Source: Candidatus Rifleibacteriota bacterium (GTDB lineage: Bacteria; Muiribacteriota; Ozemobacteria; Ozemobacterales; Ozemobacteraceae). Taken from it: DNA of 64,000 nt. The notes beneath the pieces are model-generated. The model worked only from the letters and a program-made list of their open reading frames with translations, searched no databases and was not told where the DNA came from. Both the position numbers and the translations under genes were made by a program. Position 1 is the stretch's first letter. Each line of letters begins with the position of its first letter. The stretch lies in NCBI GenBank assembly GCA_012517355.1, contig JAAYVD010000086.1, forward strand, positions 62,001 through 126,000. The letters run 5' to 3'. Of the stretch, positions 7,517 through 14,798 are shown one piece after another.

Positions 7517-9337
7517 ATGCGTTTCCCCACCCTGGCCATCCTCTGCCTGGCGGCCGGGCTGCTCGCCCTGCCCCACCCCACCGTCGCCCTCGATCCCAGC
7601 CCCGATGCCGGCCTGCAGGAAATCGGAAGTGCCTCCGCGCCCCCACCGATGGCGACACCCGACCCCGGTTTTTCGAATCGCGAGGGGGCCGACCGGCCAG
7701 ACGGGGCCGTTTCGCCCTTCCAGCGGTCCGAAGACGTGCTCACCGACATGATGGGCCGCCTCGACCAGGCCGGCCTCGACTGCCAGCGCTGCACCTGGAA
7801 ATCCGCCGGACCTGCCGCCCCCGGCGAGGTCCTCCAGCTCGAGGTCCGGGGTTCCTCCCTCACCCCCTTCCGCCGGTTCCTGGCCGACCTGGGCTCCCGC
7901 TGGTCCTGGCGCCTGGTGAGCCTGTCCACCCGCCCAGCCCTGTCCGACGCCGGCGAACCGCAGGTCCAGATCGCCGCTGACCTGGCCCTGACCCCCGGCC
8001 AGGGACAGGAATCCCCCGAGACCATCGCCCTGTTCCGGACCCTCGAAAGCCTCCCCGCCTTCGCCATGGCGGGGCCAGCCCCCGCCTCTCCCCACCTCTT
8101 CGGCTGCACGATGGAGGAGGGGCGCGGGCCCGATTTCCAGGTGATCGCCCCCGCGCTCGACCAGCTGCTGTCCGTGCCCGCCGGAGCGGCATTCCCGGGC
8201 CGGTCCCGGAGCCTCTCCCGCACCGTCTTCCAGGGCCAGGACCTGTTCACGGTCGAGTTCACCGACCGGCCCGAGGGCTTGCCGGTGCCCGACCTGGTCG
8301 GCGTGTTCAAGACCCTGGCCGGGGCGGCCGGCCTGCGCGAGATCGTGCTGCCGCGCAATCCCGCAGGCGCCGACGTGATCCAGGTCTCGCTCGATGTCGG
8401 GCCCGGCCGGTGGGGCCCGGTGGGCGAGATCCTGGCCACCGGCTTCGGCTACGACCTGCTCAAGGCCGAGGCCCGCGGGGAACCGTCGGCCGGAGCCCCA
8501 CCCGAAGCGTGGGCGGTCAGCCTGCTCCTGCGAAAGGGTTCAGGCCGAGGCTTCCCCGCCCCCGAGATCGGCGGGATCCTGGCCGCCGCCTGGCCGCCCG
8601 TTCTCAAACCCGGCCTCCAGCTGGCCTGGCTTCCCGGAACCCTGCGCCTGCTGGCCCCGATCAACGGCGAACCCGACGTGACCCTCCTCAAAGGCGTGGC
8701 TGACGGACTCGGCCTGTCCTATCTCGGCCCCCAGACCCGGGAAAGCCGGGAACGCAACGTCATGGTGGTCGCCTTCGGCCGCCAGCAGGCAGCCCCCGCC
8801 GCCGCCGCGGGCACCCCGTCCGGTCCCGCCCAGGTCGGCGAGGTGCTCGACACCACCGTCACCCCCGAGGGGCCCCGCATCAGTGTCCGCCTGGCCTTCA
8901 CCGAGATCCCCGCCCTGCTGGCCAACCTCGGCAAGGAAGGAAAATGTGTCGGCCGGATCAGCCTCGAATGCCGCGCTCCCGACCTTCCCATCGTCTCCTA
9001 CCTGCTGACCGAGGGACAACCCGAGGCGGCGACCCGCATCCTCCGCCGGGCCACCATCCTCGCCCAGATCGCCCTTCCCTGGAACCGGCCCCTCGACGAG
9101 GTCGGCCGCGGCCTGCTCCTCGACGGGTTCACCATCGGCCCCGACGAGGAGTTCGAACTGCGCGGGGTCACCCTGAAGAGCCGCCTGATCTTCGCCGAGT
9201 TGTTCCCCAAGCTGCAGGTGGTCCCCGGCGTCCACACCCCTTTCTTCCGCGAAGGGAAGTACAGCGACCACCCCGCCGGCCGCCTGATGCGGTTCGTCGT
9301 GACCGCCCGCTGGAGCGAGCCCGACAAGGACCGCTGA
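7517..9337 (+). CDS. Exported protein of unknown function, possibly pilus-assembly (PilO-like segments)
   Basis: A 606-residue protein with a signal peptide (about 1-24, MRFPTLAILCLAAGLLALP) and a GGGAGGA-type ribosome site before the ATG at 7517. Two stretches (about 90-160 and 430-520) alternate a short beta strand with FRRFLADLG-like helices, loosely recalling PilO/PulM folds; this is a weak resemblance. Residues about 36-65 (EIGSASAPPPMATPD...) are low complexity, and their DNA partly resembles the GC-rich repeat family, so they may be insertion-derived. It lies 62 bases after the PilB-type gene and overlaps nothing; the pseudouridine synthase gene starts 1 base after its stop, so the three probably form one transcript. 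Confidence 0.6.
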   Translation: MRFPTLAILCLAAGLLALPHPTVALDPSPDAGLQEIGSASAPPPMATPDPGFSNREGADRPDGAVSPFQRSEDVLTDMMGRLDQAGLDCQRCTWKSAGPAAPGEVLQLEVRGSSLTPFRRFLADLGSRWSWRLVSLSTRPALSDAGEPQVQIAADLALTPGQGQESPETIALFRTLESLPAFAMAGPAPASPHLFGCTMEEGRGPDFQVIAPALDQLLSVPAGAAFPGRSRSLSRTVFQGQDLFTVEFTDRPEGLPVPDLVGVFKTLAGAAGLREIVLPRNPAGADVIQVSLDVGPGRWGPVGEILATGFGYDLLKAEARGEPSAGAPPEAWAVSLLLRKGSGRGFPAPEIGGILAAAWPPVLKPGLQLAWLPGTLRLLAPINGEPDVTLLKGVADGLGLSYLGPQTRESRERNVMVVAFGRQQAAPAAAAGTPSGPAQVGEVLDTTVTPEGPRISVRLAFTEIPALLANLGKEGKCVGRISLECRAPDLPIVSYLLTEGQPEAATRILRRATILAQIALPWNRPLDEVGRGLLLDGFTIGPDEEFELRGVTLKSRLIFAELFPKLQVVPGVHTPFFREGKYSDHPAGRLMRFVVTARWSEPDKDR

Positions 9338-9338
9338 C

Positions 9339-10508
9339 GTGGAACCGGTCCGCCTGCACAAGCTCCTGGCCGGCTGGGGCATCGCCTCCCGCCGCGCCGT
9401 CGAGGCCATGGTCGCCGCCGGCCGCATCCGCGTCGACGGGGAGCCCTTCACCGACCCCGGCCGGAAGGTCTCCCCCACCAGCCGCATCGAGCTCGACGGT
9501 CGCCCGGTCGCCCCCCCCACAGGGACCGGCGCCACCCCGGTGGTGCTCGCCTTCCACAAGCCCGCCGGGGTGCTGTCGAGCCTGGCCGACCAGTTCGGAC
9601 GCCCCACTCTGCGCCAGTTCTTCCCCGGCGCGGGCGGCACGAGGGAGGAGGAGTCCCCTGGCCGCCAGGGAGGGCAAGAAGAAACGTCGGATTCACCCCC
9701 ACCGGAGGAACCGACCGACACGATGTCGGCCATACCCCTTTGCCGCCACGGAGGGCGGCGCGAAACCCCCGTTGCGCGCCCAGCAAGGGGGCCGGCCGAT
9801 CCGAAATCGCCTGTTCCCGTTGGCGGCCGCGGCGGGCCGCGCGAAACTTCATCCGTGACGCACGGGGGGGCGGAACCCGCAGCCCCCACCACCCGCCTCT
9901 ACCCGATCGGGCGCCTGGACGCCGACTCCACGGGACTGCTCCTGATGACCAACGATGGGGAACTGACCAACCGCCTCCTGCATCCCCGGTACAAGGTGGA
10001 AAAGGAATACCGGGTGCGCTTCGACGGCGGGCCGCTGTCCGCCACCGAGCGGGAGCGCTTCACTCGCGGCCTCGAGCTCGACGACGGCCCCACCGCCCCC
10101 TGCCACCTCACGCCGACCGGCCCCGGGGAATGCCTCGTGGTGCTGCGGGAGGGCCGCAAACGCCAGATCAAGCGCATGTTCACCGTCCTCGGCCGCCGGG
10201 TGACCGATCTGCACCGGGTGCGGTTCGGGCCCATCCGGCTGCGCAACCTGCCACCCGGCCAGGCCAGGCCGCTGGCGCCCGACGAGATGCAGGCCCTGCT
10301 CGCGGCCGCCGGGCTGGAGCCGACCGAGACGTCGTCGGCAGCACCCTCTGCCCCCCCCGGAGGGCGACCCGCCATGTCCGTTTCCCGCACCGTCAGGGGG
10401 CCGAACGGCACGCCGCCGGAGGGGCGTCCCCTATGCCGCCACGGAGGGCGCCGCGAAACGCCCGCGTCGCGCGCCCCAAGGAAACCCTCCGCACCGCCTC
10501 GGAAGTGA
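9339..10508 (+). CDS. RsuA/RluB-family pseudouridine synthase with repeat-derived insertion
   Basis: Converts uridine to pseudouridine in ribosomal RNA. An S4 RNA-binding domain (about 4-50, LHKLLAGWGIASRRA) is followed by the catalytic domain with HKPAGV (about 73-78) and the catalytic motif GRLDADSTGLLL, where D194 is the predicted nucleophile. Family members have about 230-300 residues; this one has 389. The excess is an insert of about 85 residues (about 100-185) just before the catalytic motif, plus a tail of about 60 residues, both encoded by GC-rich hairpin repeats and marked by RxGGxxET-like units. The frame stays open through both. The start is GTG at 9339, coupled to the previous stop. 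Whether the insert is tolerated in the folded enzyme is unknown. Confidence 0.88.
   Translation: MEPVRLHKLLAGWGIASRRAVEAMVAAGRIRVDGEPFTDPGRKVSPTSRIELDGRPVAPPTGTGATPVVLAFHKPAGVLSSLADQFGRPTLRQFFPGAGGTREEESPGRQGGQEETSDSPPPEEPTDTMSAIPLCRHGGRRETPVARPARGPADPKSPVPVGGRGGPRETSSVTHGGAEPAAPTTRLYPIGRLDADSTGLLLMTNDGELTNRLLHPRYKVEKEYRVRFDGGPLSATERERFTRGLELDDGPTAPCHLTPTGPGECLVVLREGRKRQIKRMFTVLGRRVTDLHRVRFGPIRLRNLPPGQARPLAPDEMQALLAAAGLEPTETSSAAPSAPPGGRPAMSVSRTVRGPNGTPPEGRPLCRHGGRRETPASRAPRKPSAPPRK
9640..9860 (+). repeat. GC-rich hairpin repeat cluster inside the pseudouridine synthase gene
   Basis: Three related units lie in tandem inside the coding sequence. Each has a pyrimidine stretch (CCCCT or CCCGTT), a GCCGCC/GGCGGC hairpin and a GCGAAAC or AGAAAC end; the first two units are joined by the signature hairpin CCGACACGATGTCGG (9715-9729). 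The middle unit is the closest match to copy 1 at 1.05 kb. All are read in the frame that gives RHGGRRET-type peptides. Confidence 0.7.
10320..10495 (+). repeat. GC-rich hairpin repeat cluster at the 3' end of the pseudouridine synthase gene
   Basis: The segment around 10420-10480 (CTATGCCGCCACGGAGGGCG, then CCGCGAAAC) closely matches the units at 9.72-9.77 kb and again encodes RHGGRRET. It provides the last about 60 codons of the gene, beyond the point where family members normally end. Confidence 0.65.
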
Positions 10509-10526
10509 GGCCGACCGCTTTCCCAA

Positions 10527-10548
10527 CCCCCGGGAGAAACCCCGGGGG
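10527..10548. terminator. Hairpin between convergent genes
   Basis: CCCCCGGG, a 6-base loop and CCCGGGGG lie between the stops of the pseudouridine synthase gene (plus) and the cyclase-like gene (minus). No T run is present, so termination is plausible rather than certain. Confidence 0.45.
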
Positions 10549-10589
10549 CCTCCACGCCGCCACGGAAGGGATCCGCGGCACGCGGCGGA

Positions 10590-11165
10590 TCAGAGGTCGA
10601 GCGACAGCAGCCGGAAGACCGTTTCGTCCTGGGCGGAGCTCGGGAAGCGGATCGTGCACCGTTCGTGCTTGACCCGCGGCCCCAGCACATCGACCACCGC
10701 CTTGGTGGCCATGATGCCGCGCGGCTTGTTCCCCGCCACCATGGCGGCCGCCTGGTTCACCACGTTGCCCAGGAGGTTGTGCATGAGGCGGTTCTGCTCC
10801 TCCCACTTGGCTTCGAGGAATTCGCCCTGGTGCAGGGCGACGTTCATCTCCATGTCGGCGCGCACCTTCTTCAACCCCTTCATGAGATGGAAGGCGGTCA
10901 GGGTGGCGCACCATTCGGGATCCTTGCCCTGGCAGGCCCCGTCGCGGAAGATGGCCAGCACCGAGTCACCCACGTAGGCGACCACCTCGCCGTTCTGCTT
11001 GCGCACTTCGTGGCCCCACATGCCGTAGAGATCACACAGGATGGGGGCCAGTTCGTCGGCGCCAAGCCGTGCCACCAGCGGGAAGAACCCGATGATGTCG
11101 GCCAGCAGGACGACCCCCCGGGACTTCTGCCAGGGGATGACGGCTTTCACGATTTCCGAGGGCAT
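10590..11165 (-). CDS. Degenerate class III adenylate/guanylate cyclase-domain protein
   Basis: A 191-residue cytoplasmic protein consisting of one class III nucleotide cyclase homology domain. Both metal-binding aspartates are present (D23 in ADIIGF and D67 in VGDSVLAIF). The purine-selecting lysine before the second aspartate is alanine (VAYVGD), and the motif GNVVNQAAAM keeps the asparagine but has alanine where the transition-state arginine is expected. Catalysis is therefore doubtful. AGGAGG precedes the ATG at 11165. It is the third gene of a minus-strand operon headed by an apparently intact CHASE2 cyclase, so it might bind that product or pair with that enzyme; this is inference. Confidence 0.78.
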   Translation of the reverse strand: MPSEIVKAVIPWQKSRGVVLLADIIGFFPLVARLGADELAPILCDLYGMWGHEVRKQNGEVVAYVGDSVLAIFRDGACQGKDPEWCATLTAFHLMKGLKKVRADMEMNVALHQGEFLEAKWEEQNRLMHNLLGNVVNQAAAMVAGNKPRGIMATKAVVDVLGPRVKHERCTIRFPSSAQDETVFRLLSLDL

Positions 11166-11181
11166 GTGGCCTCCTGGGCGC

Positions 11182-12399
11182 TCAGTTTCCGACCACGGAC
11201 AGGGCGGCCGCGAGACGGTTGAGGTGCCGTCCGGCGATCTCGGGGCTGACCGTGCCGGCCCCGGCGAGGTCGACCCAGACGGCGGCGGCCTGGAGCCGGC
11301 AGCCGGTAGCCTCGAGGCGAAGGGCGGTCATCACCAGCCCGGTGCCTGCCGCGACCGCGGGATCGACGGGGCCCTCCAGGCGATGCGGGGGAACCAGGGC
11401 GAGGCTGACCGTGGCGGGGCCTTCCGAACCCGGCACGGTGCCGGTCAGGATGACCCAGGAATGGCTCCCCAACCGATCCTCGGCGACCGATTCCAGCGGG
11501 GGAAGATCCTGCCCACCGACCTGCATGGGAACCCCCACCCCCTGGGCGAAATCTGCCGGCAACAGATCCCGGGGCAGGGCCAACCGGACCCGCACGGGAG
11601 GAGTTTTGGTCTTGCCCTTTTTGAGAGAAGGGGCCAGTCCCTGGATCGCCCGGCTTCTGGCGGGCTTGGGGGAGGCGCCCAGGCTCTGGCCCTCGGGCTC
11701 GCCACCGCCCTCATCCCCTGAGCTGGGCTGGGGGGCGAACCCCTCGGCGCCCTCTTCCGAGGCGCTGCCCTGGTCGGAGCCGTCGATCGAGCTGCCGGTT
11801 CCGGGACCGCCCTTGGTCCTCTCCGTCGCGAGCGGTTCCTGGTATTCGGTTTCCATCGGGCGTTCCCGCTCGGCTTCATCCAGAACGGGTTTCTCCGTTT
11901 CCACCACCACCGGGGCGGGAGATGGGGGCGCGGAAGATGAGGGTGCCGGAGATGGAGGCGCGGGAGATGGGGGCGCGGGAGGGGGCGGCGGCAGCGGAGA
12001 ATCCATGCGCTGGGGATTGACCGCGCCCAACTGCTGCTGGCTGGCGGCTTCCAGCGACAGGGAACCGGGCAGGGCGGCCAGGGCGTCGCCCTCCTGGTAG
12101 GCGATGGAGGAAACGAGGCCGGCGGCCTGCAGGGTCGCCTCGGCCTTTTCGGGAAGGATCAGTTCCTTGTTCATCCCCAGGTGGAACAGCTTCAGGAGCC
12201 CTCCCGCGGGCACCTTGATGACCGCCCCCTCGGGCAGGGTCTCCCCGACCTGGGGGGCCCACGAAGAGCCGCTTCCCACAGTCACTTCCACCTCGCCGGC
12301 CCGGTCGGTGACCAGGGCGATCTCTCCGGCCTGGCCCGCGCCGATGGTCCAGGTCAGCATTCCAACCACCAGGAGCCACACCCAGGACATCCGTCGCAT
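11182..12399 (-). CDS. Secreted proline-rich protein with FecR-like N-terminal segment
   Basis: A 405-residue exported protein with a signal peptide (about 1-24). Residues about 25-110 (VTDRAGEVEVTVG...EGAVIKVPAGGLLKLF) have the beta-rich pattern of FecR-type domains. A long Pro/Ala/Ser-rich linker (about 135-260) leads to a C-terminal domain of about 130 residues of unknown type. GAGGAGG precedes the ATG at 12399. It lies between two cyclase-domain genes in one operon (gaps of 11 and 16 bases). Bacterial operons pairing FecR-like sensors with CHASE2 cyclases are known, which suggests a periplasmic sensing role, but ligand and output are unknown. Confidence 0.65.
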   Translation of the reverse strand: MRRMSWVWLLVVGMLTWTIGAGQAGEIALVTDRAGEVEVTVGSGSSWAPQVGETLPEGAVIKVPAGGLLKLFHLGMNKELILPEKAEATLQAAGLVSSIAYQEGDALAALPGSLSLEAASQQQLGAVNPQRMDSPLPPPPPAPPSPAPPSPAPSSSAPPSPAPVVVETEKPVLDEAERERPMETEYQEPLATERTKGGPGTGSSIDGSDQGSASEEGAEGFAPQPSSGDEGGGEPEGQSLGASPKPARSRAIQGLAPSLKKGKTKTPPVRVRLALPRDLLPADFAQGVGVPMQVGGQDLPPLESVAEDRLGSHSWVILTGTVPGSEGPATVSLALVPPHRLEGPVDPAVAAGTGLVMTALRLEATGCRLQAAAVWVDLAGAGTVSPEIAGRHLNRLAAALSVVGN

Positions 12400-12410
12400 G
12401 GTCAACCTCC

Positions 12411-14285
12411 TCACGATGCCGGCGGGAAGTCTGCCGGAAGGGTGAACAGCTGCACCGGTCGTTCCTTGCCCCGGATCGCCTGTTCCCCCAGGGCCTTCCA
12501 CGGGAAGCCCTCACGGGCCGCGGTCACGAGTTCCTCGCTGGCAATGATATCCGTATTGTACTGCTTGTTCAAGGTCTCCAGGCGCGAAGCGGTGTTGACC
12601 GTATCACCGATGGCGGTGAACTCGACCTTCCGTTCCGAACCGATGTTGCCCACGACCGCCGGACCGACGTGCAGGGCGATGCCAACCCGCAAGGGAAACG
12701 CGCCCGCGGCCTGCCGGATTTCGGGGCTGTCGACGAAGGCCCGCATCTCCAGGGAGGCCCGCACCGCGTCGGCGGCGAACGACTCGCGCTCCAGAGGGGC
12801 GTTGAAGAAGGCCATCAGGCCGTCGCCGAGGAACTTGTCGACCACCCCCTGGTGCTTCTGGATGATCCGGGTCAGCCCCCCGAAATAGGTGTTCAGAAAG
12901 CGAACCACCTCGGCCGGGTCGCGGTTCTCGGAGAACGACGTGAACCCGCGGATGTCCGAGAACATGACGCAGATCTGGCGCCGGGAGCCGGTCAGCAGGT
13001 GTTCGTGGGGCAGCCGGAGCAACCCCTCGACCACCGCGTCATCGACATACCGGCCGAACAGGGCGCGGATCTTGCGCTTCTCCCGCTCGAGGGAACGGTA
13101 CCGGCGCCACCCCTCCAGGACACTGCCACCGACCAGCAGCAGCAGGGGACGGGCGAGGGGAAGCACCCGGCCGTCGGCGAACAGGGCCCAGGCGACGGCC
13201 ACCCAGATCAGCCCGACCACCGGGACGATCAGGGCGGCGCCCCGGGTGCCCAGCGCGAAGGCGCTGGCCGCCACCAGGGCCAGGGCCAGCAGCAGCCCGC
13301 CCGACCAGGCGGCCGGCATCATCAGCAGGAAGCTGCGGCGCCGGATGTTCTCGATGAGGTTGGCATGGATCTCGATCCCGTACATGAACCCGGTCGGGGT
13401 GATCTTGTAGTCGATCTCGTCGCAGACCCCGACCAGCACCGTCTTGCCGGCAAACCGGGCCAGGCGGGCCGGGTTGCTGGCCGCGTCGTCGAGAACCTGC
13501 TGGAAGGACTCGGTGACGAAGGTGCCGGGCGGCCCCACGAAGTCGATGTAGCCCTTCAAACCAGGCAGGAGCCGCCGGACCTCGGTCCCGCCCACCAGGA
13601 GCCGGCCGTCGGAGGCGACCGCGAACCCATCCGCCCCGCCGCCCGGCCCGGCCGCGGCCACGGCCAGGCTGACCGCCGGCACCCAGCCCCCCGTCAGCCG
13701 GTTGGGCGTGGCCAGGACGCAGGCCCGCACCACGCGGTCGGGGTCGGTGGAGATGTTGAAGAAGCCCAGGCGCTGCGGGCCCATCAGGGAGACAAGGCCC
13801 GACAGGAACCGGTCGAGGGTGGAACTGAGGGCGGGGAACCCCAGGATGACCTTCAGGCCGCCCTCTTTGCGGGCGGTGGCGAGGGCCTGCAGCAACGGGA
13901 AGTCGAAACTGAGGTCGTTGCGGACCTGGCGGGTGATGGGAATCGCATAGCTGGCCAGGACGGCATCGATGTGGCCGAGCAGGAACTGGTCGGGGGTGGT
14001 GGAGAACAGCATGTCGAGCAGCACGCACGAGGCGGAGGCCTGGTGCATGGCCTGGATGAACCGGCCGAAGCGGGGGTTCCAGGCGAAGGGGGGACGTTCC
14101 TTCGTCCAGGGCTGGGTCTGGTCGATGGTCACGATGACGATGTCTGACGGCGGAGGGCGAGAGGGGCGCAGCTGGAATCGGCGGTCGAGGGTCCAGCGCT
14201 CCAGGTCGTCCAGGGCGGGAAGGGCCCACAGGGCGACGGCCAACAGCACGAACAAGGCCAGCGTCCGCTCCCAGTGGCTGCTCAT
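12411..14285 (-). CDS. CHASE2-domain class III adenylate cyclase
   Basis: A 624-residue inner-membrane enzyme predicted to make cyclic AMP from ATP. An N-terminal membrane helix (about 8-25) is followed by a periplasmic CHASE2 sensor (about 30-320, including IVIVTIDQTQPW and GGTEVRRLLPGLKGYIDFVG), then membrane segments (about 330-405) and a cyclase domain (about 435-620). Catalytic residues look intact: SDIRGF and LGDG metal aspartates, the DKFLGD lysine, and the GDTVNTASR asparagine and arginine. GGAGGGAAGG precedes the ATG at 14285. It is the first gene of a three-gene minus operon with the FecR-like protein and the degenerate cyclase. Confidence 0.92.
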   Translation of the reverse strand: MSSHWERTLALFVLLAVALWALPALDDLERWTLDRRFQLRPSRPPPSDIVIVTIDQTQPWTKERPPFAWNPRFGRFIQAMHQASASCVLLDMLFSTTPDQFLLGHIDAVLASYAIPITRQVRNDLSFDFPLLQALATARKEGGLKVILGFPALSSTLDRFLSGLVSLMGPQRLGFFNISTDPDRVVRACVLATPNRLTGGWVPAVSLAVAAAGPGGGADGFAVASDGRLLVGGTEVRRLLPGLKGYIDFVGPPGTFVTESFQQVLDDAASNPARLARFAGKTVLVGVCDEIDYKITPTGFMYGIEIHANLIENIRRRSFLLMMPAAWSGGLLLALALVAASAFALGTRGAALIVPVVGLIWVAVAWALFADGRVLPLARPLLLLVGGSVLEGWRRYRSLEREKRKIRALFGRYVDDAVVEGLLRLPHEHLLTGSRRQICVMFSDIRGFTSFSENRDPAEVVRFLNTYFGGLTRIIQKHQGVVDKFLGDGLMAFFNAPLERESFAADAVRASLEMRAFVDSPEIRQAAGAFPLRVGIALHVGPAVVGNIGSERKVEFTAIGDTVNTASRLETLNKQYNTDIIASEELVTAAREGFPWKALGEQAIRGKERPVQLFTLPADFPPAS

Positions 14286-14798
14286 CCTTCCCTCCTTCCG
14301 GTCCGACCGGGCCATCTTACAGGAAATGCCCCGGCCGTGCCAGACCGGCGGGCATGATTTCCGGTCGGCCATCGTTCCCGCCCACCCTCCGAACCCTGGC
14401 CGCGTCTGGCCTGCCGATGGCGTGTCCCGTGCGAGGGCCAGTCGGGTCGTGGGCTGCCGATCCGGACGAAGTCGAAAGCGTCTCCCGGCCGGCCTTTGTG
14501 GATGGTGCGAAACCGTCGTTTCACGCCTCGCCCGGCGGCTCTCTTGCACACCACCACGCACGCCGCCACTCCCCCGCCCATGTCGCCGGGCCTGAACCAG
14601 CCTTCCCTTCCCTCTTCCCTTCCCGCCGCCGCTCCCCGGGAGCCGACTCCCGGCCAATCCTCGCCTGGCGTCCACGGTTCCCGGCCCTCCCGCCCGACCA
14701 GCCTCCCCGGATGGGGATCTGGGAGGTGTGGATTCCCCGACCCCCCTGGGTGGTCTGGTATAATGACAGAACCACCGGTACACAAGGAGGGCTTGCGC
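14286..14798. other. Divergent intergenic region (513 bp)
   Basis: GC-rich stretch between the CHASE2 cyclase and the GH1-like gene. Open frames here are in shadow phases and have no initiation signals. Only the promoter and ribosome-binding site of the GH1-like gene, near the right end, were recognised. Confidence 0.5.
14756..14764 (+). promoter_or_regulatory. Extended -10 promoter of the GH1-like gene
   Basis: TGGTATAAT gives a perfect TATAAT (14759-14764) with an upstream TGn extension; no good -35 box is seen. An AAGGAGG ribosome site follows at 14784-14790, 8 bases before the ATG. Confidence 0.55.

Noticed and set aside
4758..7658. Open frame of 966 codons on the minus strand
   Set aside because: Antisense shadow of the PilB-type gene with no recognisable domain.
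9640..9860. CRISPR-like array
   Set aside because: Units are degenerate, few, adjacent without equal spacers, and lie inside a coding frame.
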